Assembly: GCA_012838685.1 (NCBI GenBank)
Contig: DUOU01000088.1
Location: forward strand, 1-24,714
Direction: 5' to 3'
Source: Bacteroidota bacterium
Lineage (GTDB): Bacteria; Bacteroidota; Bacteroidia; Bacteroidales; VadinHA17
DNA length: 24,714 nucleotides
Below, in pieces: positions 15,342 through 24,287 of this stretch. How positions within the stretch are numbered: the stretch's first letter is position 1; each line of letters opens with the position of its first letter. The translations under genes were made by a program, and so were the position numbers. Below the pieces are notes generated by a model that was not told where the DNA came from, made no database searches, and worked only from the letters and a program-made list of their open reading frames with translations.

Positions 15342-17108
15342 ATGAAAAAATTTCTTATTTATACTTTAGCTACCGTTACCGGTATAATATTGGCATCACT
15401 GCTCTTTTTTTTCGTGATTTTGGGTTCGCTTAGCGTTATGATAGCATCGGGAGACAAAGGTGTCACGGTAAAAAACAACACCATTCTGGTGATAAACACA
15501 TCTACTGTTATAACTGATAAGACAAGTAATGACCCACTTGCCGGATTTAATTTTATGAATCTCTCGTTTACCCCGGCTTTGGGATTGAACGATATTTTGA
15601 GAAGTCTTGAAATAGCCGCCAATGATCCAAAAATTGAGGGTATACTTATAGATATCGGTTTATCGCCAAATGGATGGGCAACAACCCGGGAGGTTAGGGA
15701 AGCTTTGCACAGGTTCAAGAGTGAAAGCGGAAAATTTATAATAGCCTATTCCAATAAAGTTGTGGATCAAAAAAGTTATTATCTCTCCTCTATAGCCGAC
15801 AAGATATATATAAACCCAATGACCAATCTTGAGTTTAAGGGCATAAGCGGACAGGTTATGTTTTACAAAAACGCTTTGGACAGGCTTGGAGTTGAGGTAC
15901 AGGTACTCCGTCACGGTAAATTTAAAGGTGCGGTTGAGCCTTATATGCTTGAAAGCATGAGCGAAGAAAACAGGGCACAGATTGAGGAGTATACCGGTTC
16001 AATATGGAATTCCGTTCTCGAGGACATTTCCGCTTCCAGGGCTATTCCCGTAGCGGACCTACGGTATTTCGCGGATAATCTGGTGGCATATCAGGCCGAG
16101 GGAGCACTTGGGAACATGCTTGTAGACAGTCTGATATATAGAGATGAACTGGAAACAATCTTAAAAGATAAGGTTGAAATTGATCAATCCAAAAAACTGT
16201 CGACAATTGAATTTACCGATTATAATAAATCAGTGGCCAACATAAAGAAAGGTTCAGCAAAAGATAAAATTGCTGTGATTTACGCGGAGGGAGATATTGT
16301 GTCGAGCGATTATGGACAGAATATTGAAGGGGAACGTTATGCGAAACTTATTGAAAAGGAGAGAGTTGACACTACAGTAAAAGCAATAGTATTGCGGGTT
16401 AATTCTCCGGGTGGAGAGGCAATCTCCGCGGATATTATCTGGCGAGAGGTAGAGCTGGCATCCCGTGTAAAGCCGGTAGTTGTATCTATGGGCGACTATG
16501 CCGCATCAGGCGGATATTATATTTCAGCGGCGGCGACAAAAATATATGCCCAACCGGTTACCATTACCGGATCAATAGGAGTGTTCGGATTGGTGCCAAA
16601 TGCCGAGTCGCTCTTGAAAAAGAGGCTGGGAATAAATGTTGAAACGGTAAATACCAACCGAAGCTCGGATTTCCCGACTCTCTTCAAACCTATGACCCCA
16701 TTCGAGACAGAAGTGATGCAACAAAGCATAGAGAATGTATATGATAATTTTATTGATAGGGTTTCCAGTGGAAGATCAATGAGTTATGAAGAGGTTGATA
16801 ATGTTGGACAAGGAAGGGTTTGGAGCGGCATTGATGCGAAAAGGATAGGTCTTGTTGATGAAATTGGGGGATTAAACGATGCGATTATCTCAGCCGCTTC
16901 ATTAGTCGGATTGACGGAATACTCTATCAAGGAATTGCCGGAAAAAGAGGACGTTTATTTACGATTAATGAAACAACTTGGAAGCGAAGTACGTTTAAAC
17001 ATTGTGAGAAAGGAGTTAGGCGTCTCGTATAGGTTATATAACGAGTTCATAGGGTTGAAACATTATAGTGGAGTACAATTAAGGATGCCCTACTTTATTG
17101 AATTATAG
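15342..17108 (+). CDS. sppA: Signal peptide peptidase SppA, 67 kDa type
   Basis: 588 residues, the long duplicated form. One N-terminal membrane segment covers about residues 4-36, with the rest on the outer face of the inner membrane. The first half carries LRHGKFKGAVEPYM, where Lys195 matches the catalytic lysine of E. coli SppA (in YKSAVEPF). The second half carries GDYAASGGYYISAAATKIYA with the nucleophile Ser389 and then ITGSIGVFG. The protease degrades cleaved signal peptides and other membrane-associated peptides. It leads the operon sppA-lpxK-punA, with 6 bp to lpxK. The stop is TAG, which shows that this organism uses TAG as a normal stop. The upstream 217 bp is AT-rich without a clear promoter. 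Confidence 0.95.
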   Translation: MKKFLIYTLATVTGIILASLLFFFVILGSLSVMIASGDKGVTVKNNTILVINTSTVITDKTSNDPLAGFNFMNLSFTPALGLNDILRSLEIAANDPKIEGILIDIGLSPNGWATTREVREALHRFKSESGKFIIAYSNKVVDQKSYYLSSIADKIYINPMTNLEFKGISGQVMFYKNALDRLGVEVQVLRHGKFKGAVEPYMLESMSEENRAQIEEYTGSIWNSVLEDISASRAIPVADLRYFADNLVAYQAEGALGNMLVDSLIYRDELETILKDKVEIDQSKKLSTIEFTDYNKSVANIKKGSAKDKIAVIYAEGDIVSSDYGQNIEGERYAKLIEKERVDTTVKAIVLRVNSPGGEAISADIIWREVELASRVKPVVVSMGDYAASGGYYISAAATKIYAQPVTITGSIGVFGLVPNAESLLKKRLGINVETVNTNRSSDFPTLFKPMTPFETEVMQQSIENVYDNFIDRVSSGRSMSYEEVDNVGQGRVWSGIDAKRIGLVDEIGGLNDAIISAASLVGLTEYSIKELPEKEDVYLRLMKQLGSEVRLNIVRKELGVSYRLYNEFIGLKHYSGVQLRMPYFIEL

Positions 17109-17114
17109 GAACAG

Positions 17115-18197
17115 ATGGACAATAGAAGTATATTATTATACCCGTTTTCACTTATATATAATGTTGTTACCTCTGTCAGGAATTTTTTGTACGATAAGGG
17201 AGTTTTCAAGACGGTTCAATACGGAATTCCCGTAATATGCGTGGGCAATATTACAGTCGGGGGCACGGGAAAAACGCCGCATACCGAGTATATTGTCCGA
17301 TTGCTTAAAAAAGAGTATAGGGTCGCGGTTCTGAGCAGGGGCTATAAGAGGAAAAGCAAAGGATTCCGGTTTGCCTCAAAAAACTCTACCGTAGATGAAA
17401 TTGGGGACGAACCGTTACAGATTTTCAGAAGATTTCCGGATATTGCCGTGGTGACCGATAGTAACAGGAACAGAGGGATAGAGACCATATTGAAAAAAAG
17501 ACCAGATACCGATGTGATAATTATGGACGACGGTTTTCAACACAGAAGCGTTACCCCGGGATTGTCAATAGTGCTATGTGACCATGGCAGGCCGGTATAC
17601 GAAGACCATCTCCTGCCTTACGGCAATTTAAGGGAGACAAGGAAGAGCCTTGGAAGAGCCGACCTTATAGTTGTAACAAAAACACCTGCCGGTTTTTCTT
17701 TGGATTCTGATGGTGCCTTTTACAAAGGGCTGAGAAAGTATTATTCAGGTGATGTGGTTTTTACCTCCATTGATTACAAAGAATTTGTTCCGGTATTTCC
17801 AAAAAGTTCTTACAATATGGCTCCGGTTCTTAAACAAAACGATGAAGACACTGGAATAGTACTGATAACAGGAATTGCCAATCCCAAACCGTTGATAGAC
17901 CATCTCGGCGCGATCTTTAAAGAGGTTGTTCATCTCGAGTTTCCGGATCACCATAGATTCAGCGCGAACAATATCAAATCAATCAGTGACGCATTCGATA
18001 AGTTGAACACAATAAGGAAGTTTATCGTTACCACTGAAAAGGATGCTGTCAGACTTAGGGAGTTTTCGGAAATAACCCGACCCATCCAACCTTTTGTTTA
18101 TTACTTAAGATTGGAAATAGGCTTTTTGGAAGGAAATAAGGAAATATTTGATAAAATCATCTTCGACTATGTTGGAAAAAATCAAAAAAACAGTTGA
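17115..18197 (+). CDS. lpxK: Tetraacyldisaccharide 4'-kinase
   Basis: 360 residues. It phosphorylates the 4' position of the lipid A disaccharide precursor at the inner face of the cytoplasmic membrane. The Walker A motif VGNITVGGTGKTPHTEYI has Lys53 and Thr54. Further motifs are AVLSRGYKRKSKGF, DEIGDEPLQI, IIMDDGFQHRSV, LLPYGNLRE, and near the end FPDHHRFSANNI and TTEKDAVRL. The N-terminus has a short amphipathic or hydrophobic segment (about 6-25), expected for membrane association. Its 3' end overlaps punA by 29 bp. The gene shows that the organism makes lipid A. Confidence 0.96.
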   Translation: MDNRSILLYPFSLIYNVVTSVRNFLYDKGVFKTVQYGIPVICVGNITVGGTGKTPHTEYIVRLLKKEYRVAVLSRGYKRKSKGFRFASKNSTVDEIGDEPLQIFRRFPDIAVVTDSNRNRGIETILKKRPDTDVIIMDDGFQHRSVTPGLSIVLCDHGRPVYEDHLLPYGNLRETRKSLGRADLIVVTKTPAGFSLDSDGAFYKGLRKYYSGDVVFTSIDYKEFVPVFPKSSYNMAPVLKQNDEDTGIVLITGIANPKPLIDHLGAIFKEVVHLEFPDHHRFSANNIKSISDAFDKLNTIRKFIVTTEKDAVRLREFSEITRPIQPFVYYLRLEIGFLEGNKEIFDKIIFDYVGKNQKNS

Positions 18198-18978
18198 ATT
18201 CCTGAATTCGAAAGGAATTGTCGATCCCGTTGCGGGCATTGTTCTCGGTACCGGACTGGGAGGTCTGGCAACAAAAATTGAGAACATAATAGAGATAAAA
18301 TATAAGGATATTCCCAATTTCCCGGTATCAACAGTTGCCGGACACGAAGGCAAGCTTATCTTCGGAGATTTTGGACGTAAAAAAGTTGTGGCCATGAAAG
18401 GCCGTTTTCACTATTACGAAGGTTATGATTCAGATAAAGTAGTATTTCCGATAAGAGTGCTTAAATATTTGGGAATAAAATCTTTATTTTTATCTAACGC
18501 AGCCGGAGGTGTAAATCCCAATTTCAATATAGGTGATATAATGATTATTAATGATCACATTAACCTTCTTCCTAACCCATTGATTGGCCCGAATGATGAC
18601 CGTATAGGACCCCGTTTCCCCGATATGAGCGAGGCATATGACAAATATCTGATAGGTCGGGCTCTGTTGATAGCCCAGGAAAACAAGATCAAGGTGCGAC
18701 AAGGAGTATACCTTTCAACCAGTGGCCCTACATTTGAAACGCCCGCCGAATACAAATATTTCAGATCTATAGGTGCTGATGCCGTTGGCATGTCAACTAC
18801 CCAGGAGGTAATAGTCGCCCGTCATGTTGGATTGCCCGTTTTTGCCGTTAGTATCATAACTGACCTTGGGGTTGAGGGGAAGATTAAATACGTGACACAT
18901 GAGTTGGTTATGAGGGAAGCGGAGAAATCGGAATCAAATATGACCACCATAATGACGGGAATGATAGGGTTAATGTGA
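18169..18978 (+). CDS. punA: Purine nucleoside phosphorylase (trimeric PNP/MTAP type)
   Basis: 269 residues from ATG 18169; a TTG seven codons earlier is less likely. It cleaves purine nucleosides with phosphate to base and ribose 1-phosphate. Motifs of the trimeric PNP family: VLGTGLGGL (Thr28 at the phosphate-binding Ser position), VAGHEGKL, KGRFHYYEG with His81, LSNAAGGVNP, SGPTFETPAEY with Glu194, VGMSTTQEVIVARH with Met208. At the base-recognition site it reads SIITDLG, so Asp232 stands where human PNP has Asn243. This could widen specificity to 6-aminopurines. Its start lies inside lpxK, so translation is probably coupled. The gap to convergent polA is 4 bp. Confidence 0.93.
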   Translation: MLEKIKKTVEFLNSKGIVDPVAGIVLGTGLGGLATKIENIIEIKYKDIPNFPVSTVAGHEGKLIFGDFGRKKVVAMKGRFHYYEGYDSDKVVFPIRVLKYLGIKSLFLSNAAGGVNPNFNIGDIMIINDHINLLPNPLIGPNDDRIGPRFPDMSEAYDKYLIGRALLIAQENKIKVRQGVYLSTSGPTFETPAEYKYFRSIGADAVGMSTTQEVIVARHVGLPVFAVSIITDLGVEGKIKYVTHELVMREAEKSESNMTTIMTGMIGLM

Positions 18979-18982
18979 TTTA

Positions 18983-21790
18983 TTAATGGGCTTCCAGCCA
19001 GTTTTTGCCCGAACCCGATTCAACAATCAACGGTACGGATAATTTAGCGGCGTTTGACATCTCGTAAACTACCAACTCGTTTATCTCTTCCATTTCTGAA
19101 AATGGAACCTCAAAAATCAACTCATCATGTACCTGGAGTATCATATTTGTATGGAATTTCCCGGATTTAAGCCTGTTATGGATATTGATCATAGCAATCT
19201 TTATGATATCGGCCGCTGATCCCTGAATAGGGGCGTTGATCGCGTTTCTTTCGGCATTTCCCCTGATCGTTTGGTTTCTCGAAGCAATACCCCGCAACTC
19301 TCTTTTTCTGCCGAAAATTGTTGTTACATATCCATTTTTCCTGGCAATGGCTATACTTTCATCCATATAATTTTTAACACCGGGATAGTTGTTGAAATAA
19401 CCTTCGATCAATTCTTTGGCCTCAGTTCGGCTAATTCCCAGACGTTCCGATAAACCAAATGCGGAGATACCATAGATAATTCCAAAGTTAGCGGTTTTGG
19501 CTTTATCCCTCATTTCGCGGGTTACCTCTTCAACCGGGACTCCGAATATTTTTGAAGCTGTCGCTGAATGAATGTCATGTCCCGAGTGGAAATCGGCAAT
19601 CATATTGGAATCTTTGCTAAGATGCGCCATCAGCCGGAGTTCAACCTGGGAATAGTCGGCCGACAGAAAAAGGGATCCCTCTTGTGGCACAAAAGCTTTT
19701 CGGATAAAACGGCCTCTCTCCTCCCTTATAGGAATGTTTTGCAGGTTGGGATTGTTTGAACTGAGGCGTCCCGTTGCGGTAACTGCCTGGTTGAAAGAGG
19801 TGTGAATCCTGCCTGTTCGTGGGTTGATAAGTGCCGGAAGAGCATCAACGTAAGTGGATAACAATTTTCTCAAACTTCTGTAATCCAAGACTTTGTCAAT
19901 AATCGGACTTTTATGTTTGAGTCGTTGCAGTGTCTCCTCATTTGTAACGAATTGCTTTGTTTTGGTGGTTTTAGCTTTTTCGTCGAGTTTCATCCTTACA
20001 AACAGAATTTCCCCCAGTTGCTTAGGAGAAGAGATATTGAACTCCACCCCTGCGATCTGATAAATCTCCTGTTCCAAAGTGATTATATCTTTTCTCATAT
20101 CTTCGGCAACTGTTTTAAGACTCTCTTTATCAAGTATAACTCCTGTTCGTTCCATTGATGCCAACACTTCAACCAACGGCATTTCAATATTATTGAACAG
20201 GGAAAGGAGATTTTCATTTTCAAGTCGCGGCGCGAATACTTTTTTAAGCTGAAGGGTGATATCGGAGTCCTCAACGGCATATTCGGTTAATTTATCCAGC
20301 GGAACCTCCCTCATGTTCTTTTGGTTTCCCCTTTTTTCGCCTATCAGGGATTCTATACGCACAGGGGAGTAATTAAGGTAATTTTCCGCCAGTGCGTTCA
20401 TGTTGTGTCTGCTATCGGGTTCCAGCAAATAATGCGCGATCATAGTGTCAAACAGGGGAGCTTTTATTTCGATTCCGTAGTTCGCCAACACCTGCATGTC
20501 AAACTTAATGTTTTGCCCGACCTTAAGAATATTATCGTTTTCAAAAAGGGGTCGCATTATTTCAAGCTTTTCAAGGGCATCATCATCTGATCCGGAAAAA
20601 TGAACAAGATAGCCGCCCCCTTTTTCCCATGAAAGGGAAATCGCCACGATAGCCGCTTCCAATGGATCTATATCAGTGGTTTCGGTATCAATACATATCT
20701 CTTTTTGTGACAAGGCAATATCAACAACACGTTTCAAATTATCCCTGTCGGTAACCAGTATATAATTGTGGTCAGTTTCGTCTATTGTTAAAAACGACGA
20801 AACCGGGAAAAGTCCCGCATCACCGGTATCGAACAGGGTAGGTTGTTGGTTGACAACCTGGCTTAAAGGGGTCTTCTCAACCATCTGTGTTGGGATATTC
20901 GGGGCAGAAACTGCCCTGGAAGATATCTTGGCGGCGAATGTCTTGAATTCAAGTTCTTCATACAAAAGATAAAGAGCGTTATAGTCGGGGTCACCTATTT
21001 GAAGCTGCTTCTCGTCAAGTTCAATAGGCACATCCAGTCTAATAGTGGCCAATTCTTTCGACAACAATATTTTATCGCTGTTATCTTTGATGGTATCCTT
21101 CAGTTTGCCGTTAAGCTTGCCACTGTTGGCAATGACATTTTCCGCCGATCCATATTCAGATATCAACTTACTGGCAGTTTTTGGTCCAACCCCCGGGGCG
21201 CCCGGTATATTGTCGGAACTGTCGCCCATCAAAGCCAGAAGATCGATAACCTGCGATGGACTTGAAACGGAAAATTCCCTTAGAATGTCGTTGACACCCC
21301 AAAGTATGGAATCATTTCCGCCGCGGGAGGGTTTTAGCATGAATACATTCTCGCTCACCAATTGAGCGTAATCTTTGTCGGGTGTCATCATGTAGGTCTC
21401 AAAACCACTTTCAGAGGCCTTTTTCTGCAAAGTCCCGATAACATCGTCCGCTTCGAAACCGGGACATTCAATAATAGGGATCCTATAAGCCTTCAACAGC
21501 CGCTTAATATAGGGCACCGCCACAATAATATCTTCGGGTGTCGCTGACCGATTAGCCTTGTACTCACTGTAAATCTCGTGTCTGAAGGTTGGGGACGGAG
21601 TATCAAAAGCTACCGCGATGTGTGTAGGGTTCTGTTTGTTGAGTACCTCTTCCAAGGTAAGCAAAAAACCGAAAACCGCGGAGGTGTTCAATCCTTTGGA
21701 AGTGACTCTCGGGTTTTTTATAAAGGCATAGTATGATCTGAATATCAGTGCATAGGCATCAAGTAAAAACAATCTTTTCGGTTTACTCAT
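18983..21790 (-). CDS. polA: DNA polymerase I
   Basis: 935 residues with all three activities. The 5' nuclease domain covers 1 to about 290 (LLDAYALIFRSYYAF, CPGFEADDVIGTL, GDSSDNIPGAPGVGPKTA). The 3'-5' exonuclease domain covers about 335-530 and keeps its carboxylates: Asp368 and Glu370 in CIDTETTD, Asp431 in NIKFDMQ, and Asp508 in YAVEDSDITLQL, so proofreading should work. The polymerase domain follows, with motif A SADYSQVELRLMAHLS, motif B RDKAKTANFGIIYGIS and motif C QVHDELIFEV (His888, Asp889). It fills gaps in replication and repair. It lies 52 bp behind queD on the same strand and may share its transcript. Its 3' end nearly touches punA. Confidence 0.97.
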   Translation of the reverse strand: MSKPKRLFLLDAYALIFRSYYAFIKNPRVTSKGLNTSAVFGFLLTLEEVLNKQNPTHIAVAFDTPSPTFRHEIYSEYKANRSATPEDIIVAVPYIKRLLKAYRIPIIECPGFEADDVIGTLQKKASESGFETYMMTPDKDYAQLVSENVFMLKPSRGGNDSILWGVNDILREFSVSSPSQVIDLLALMGDSSDNIPGAPGVGPKTASKLISEYGSAENVIANSGKLNGKLKDTIKDNSDKILLSKELATIRLDVPIELDEKQLQIGDPDYNALYLLYEELEFKTFAAKISSRAVSAPNIPTQMVEKTPLSQVVNQQPTLFDTGDAGLFPVSSFLTIDETDHNYILVTDRDNLKRVVDIALSQKEICIDTETTDIDPLEAAIVAISLSWEKGGGYLVHFSGSDDDALEKLEIMRPLFENDNILKVGQNIKFDMQVLANYGIEIKAPLFDTMIAHYLLEPDSRHNMNALAENYLNYSPVRIESLIGEKRGNQKNMREVPLDKLTEYAVEDSDITLQLKKVFAPRLENENLLSLFNNIEMPLVEVLASMERTGVILDKESLKTVAEDMRKDIITLEQEIYQIAGVEFNISSPKQLGEILFVRMKLDEKAKTTKTKQFVTNEETLQRLKHKSPIIDKVLDYRSLRKLLSTYVDALPALINPRTGRIHTSFNQAVTATGRLSSNNPNLQNIPIREERGRFIRKAFVPQEGSLFLSADYSQVELRLMAHLSKDSNMIADFHSGHDIHSATASKIFGVPVEEVTREMRDKAKTANFGIIYGISAFGLSERLGISRTEAKELIEGYFNNYPGVKNYMDESIAIARKNGYVTTIFGRKRELRGIASRNQTIRGNAERNAINAPIQGSAADIIKIAMINIHNRLKSGKFHTNMILQVHDELIFEVPFSEMEEINELVVYEMSNAAKLSVPLIVESGSGKNWLEAH

Positions 21791-21842
21791 TATCTTTTAT
21801 ATTTTCTTTTGTTATCTGGGCAAGAGTTGCCGCAAAACTAAA

Positions 21843-22295
21843 TTAGTTGTTGTCATTGGCGAACCACTCCGCGAACATGTTGGCGGTTTCATGGAGGCGT
21901 AAGCTGTGGAGCCTGACCCCATCCGGAAATTTACCCGTTAACCTTCCGGCGAAATCTGTTACAAGATTTTCACATGTAGGTTGATAGTCAACCAAATTTA
22001 TATTCTCGAACATTTCGAGAAGTGAATTTAGTTTGTCTTTTTCATACTCTTTGCTCAAAACCACTGAATGGTCGAATATTGAAATGATTTCCCTGTTGAC
22101 TATTCTCTTCATCTCGGCGAAATCTATTACCATTCCGTTTTTTGGGCTGGTTGTGTCATCTGCCGGAATACCCGTCAATGTAACCAAAAGTTTGTATGAA
22201 TGGCCATGAATATTTCTGCAAGGCCCGTCATAATTGCCCAGAACATGTGCCATTTCAAATGAAAACTCCCTTGTAACCCTGATAGTTGTAGCCAT
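21843..22295 (-). CDS. queD: 6-carboxytetrahydropterin synthase QueD
   Basis: 150 residues of the 6-pyruvoyltetrahydropterin synthase fold. His17 in FEMAHVL and His30 and His32 in CRNIHGHSY are the zinc ligands, and Cys26 is the expected catalytic cysteine. IFDHSVVL and PTCENLV supply the further active-site His and Glu. It converts 7,8-dihydroneopterin triphosphate to 6-carboxytetrahydropterin, early in 7-deazapurine (queuosine) synthesis. The Cys-x3-His-x-His arrangement favours QueD over sepiapterin-forming PTPS, although the two overlap. queH is at 10341-10910. It is divergent from the second acyl-CoA ligase gene. Confidence 0.92.
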   Translation of the reverse strand: MATTIRVTREFSFEMAHVLGNYDGPCRNIHGHSYKLLVTLTGIPADDTTSPKNGMVIDFAEMKRIVNREIISIFDHSVVLSKEYEKDKLNSLLEMFENINLVDYQPTCENLVTDFAGRLTGKFPDGVRLHSLRLHETANMFAEWFANDNN

Positions 22296-22319
22296 TATTC
22301 TTTAGTTATTGGTTCCCTT

Positions 22320-22327
22320 CAAAGTTA
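22320..22327 (-). promoter_or_regulatory. Possible -7 promoter element for queD
   Basis: The plus strand reads CAAAGTTA, i.e. TAACTTTG on the minus strand, an exact TAnnTTTG match 24 bp before the queD start codon. No obvious -33 box. Confidence 0.42.
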
Positions 22328-22394
22328 CACATTCTCCTTGAACATTGGATATATGATAAATGTGTACTATCGTAAATAATTGTGATAATTAACA

Positions 22395-22423
22395 TTTACT
22401 TGTAATCATAATACATATCTTTG
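22395..22423 (+). promoter_or_regulatory. Promoter for the interrupted acyl-CoA ligase gene
   Basis: TTTA at 22395-22398, a 17-bp spacer, then TATCTTTG at 22416-22423, an exact TAnnTTTG. The predicted start near 22430 leaves a leader of about 11 bases. The promoter looks intact although the gene carries a stop. Confidence 0.5.
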
Positions 22424-22440
22424 GCGCCAATTTATTTTTT

Positions 22441-24084
22441 ATGGACCATAAAGAGAGTATCCTGACGTTTCCCTCTTTGTACAGGGAAACAGTATCGAAA
22501 TACGGGAACAATAACGCTTACGCCTTTGTAGGCGGGAAACCTATCGATTTTAATGAGGCTTATCGGAGAATAAACGCGATCTCCGCTCTACTTGGCAAGG
22601 CGGGAATAGAGAAAGGAGATAGGGTGGCTCTATTGAGCGCCAATATGCCAAATTGGGCGATTGCATACTTCGGGATCACCTTTATGGGCGCAGTGGTTGT
22701 TCCACTTTTACCTGACTTTTCACCGAACGAAGTGTCAAATATTTTGGTCCACTCCGAAGCGAAGGGGATTTTTATCTCATCTCAACTGATACCAAAACTG
22801 GATAGAAAATGTTCGGATAAGTTACAGACGGCTATTATTACGGACGACTTTTCGGTCTATTTTTCCAATGATGAATCCTTGAAGTATGACCCAACGGATG
22901 TTCCATCTTCAGAATATGCCGTTGATGAAGAGGATATAGCGTCTATTGTTTACACTTCGGGCACTACCGGACGTTCAAAGGGGGTAATGCTGACACATAA
23001 GAATATTTGTTATAACGCCCTTAAAGGACGGAAGATTCAATAGGTTGATGGAAATGACACCTTTTTATCGCTCCTTCCATTGTCGCATACTTATGAGAAC
23101 ACTCTTGGACTTATTCTTCCCATGATAGGGGCCTCATGCGTATATTATTTGCGCAAGCCACCAACTCCCTCGGTATTAATGCCAGCATTGAAAGAGGTAA
23201 GGCCAACAACGGTATTGTCGGTTCCATTGATCGCCGAAAAGATTTATTTTGGGAAAATAATGAAGACTTTCAATAAAAATCTGGCAATAAGAACCATATA
23301 CAAGATTCCCTTTTTTAGAAAACGTTTGAACAAAGTAGCCGGGAAAAAACTTTTGGAGACCTTTGGAGGCAATCTTAGGTTTTTTGGAGTAGGAGGAGCG
23401 AAACTTAATACAACAATAGAAAGATTCTTCAAAGAGGCCGGGTTTCCTCACGCCATAGGTTATGGCTTGACCGAGACTTCACCTTTGATTGCCGGAACAA
23501 GTCCCTATAAGACAGTTATAGATTCTACCGGTCCGGCGATTGAGGGGCTTCAGATAAAGATAAACGAACCCGACAGTAATGGAGAGGGGGAGATATGGGT
23601 TAAGGGTCCTTCCGTGATGAAGGGATACTACAAGGAGCCGGAGATGACGGCAGAGGTTATGACAGCAGATGGTTGGTTCAAAACCGGCGATCTGGGGGTT
23701 CTCGATTCCAAAAGCAATCTTTTTATTAAAGGGAGGCTTAAAAATATGATTGTCGGATCAAGTGGGGAGAATATCTATCCAGAAGAGATAGAATCTATTA
23801 TTAATAACTTCAAGTTTGTTGTTGAGTCTCTGGTTGTTCAGAAAAAAGGCAAATTGGTCGCCATGGTACATATCAATATGGAAGAGTTTGAAAACAGATA
23901 TGCCCACTTAAAAGGTATCGCTGAGAGATTAGAGGAAAAAAAGATCGAACTTCTCAATGAATTGAAGGAGTATGTCAATCACAACGTCAGCAAATATTGC
24001 AGGATAAATCAGGTTGTGCTACAGTCCTTCCCTTTCCAGAAAACAGCGACCCAAAAAATCAAGAGGTTTCTATACAGCAACTGA
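22441..24084 (+). pseudogene. Long-chain acyl-CoA ligase, interrupted by an in-frame TAG
   Basis: The frame runs from ATG 22441 to TGA 24084, 547 codons, broken only by TAG at 23041-23043 (codon 201); no frameshift is needed. The first part has GKAGIEKGDRVALLSANMPNW-like ANL features and YTSGTTGRSKGVMLTHKNI, ending KGRKIQ. After the stop the same frame continues VDGNDTFLSLLPLSHTYE, GYGLTETSPLIAGTS, GWFKTGDLGVLDS and GRLKNMIVGSSGENIYPEE. The stop falls between the ATP-binding motif and the LPLSH motif, so neither fragment would be a complete enzyme. The downstream part could only restart at a TTG at 23080 or a later ATG. Everything else looks conserved, so the mutation is recent, a sequencing error, or read through. 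Function if whole: fatty acid activation, as for the copy at 1054-2820. Confidence 0.85.
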
Positions 24085-24169
24085 GTAAAGGTAATAGATT
24101 TTTTCTTCTCCGTAATGTGTCGGAAGGATGGGTGGATGATATTTCTGAAGGCATTATAATGTTTCTGTT

Positions 24170-24208
24170 CCCACAATTCAAAATAGGTGTTGTTCAATTA
24201 ATTGTGGG
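24170..24208 (+). terminator. Hairpin downstream of the interrupted ligase gene
   Basis: CCCACAATT at 24170-24178 and AATTGTGGG at 24200-24208 form a perfect 9-bp stem with a 21-base loop. A T-run does not follow directly; TTTTTT comes about 20 bases later. It may be a weak terminator or a site in the deoC leader. Confidence 0.35.
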
Positions 24209-24287
24209 GATATCAAAAAATAAGGTGCTTTTTTATGGGTCATTACTATAAAATCTTATTTTCGCGCATAACTAGAATTGAACGGTC

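Noticed and set aside
23041..23043. TAG as a recoded sense codon (for example pyrrolysine or a TAG-reassigned code)
   Set aside because: TAG terminates at least three other genes here at sensible ends, no recoding genes are present in the window, and the context CAA TAG GTT does not match the known CAA TAG CAR YYA readthrough signal.
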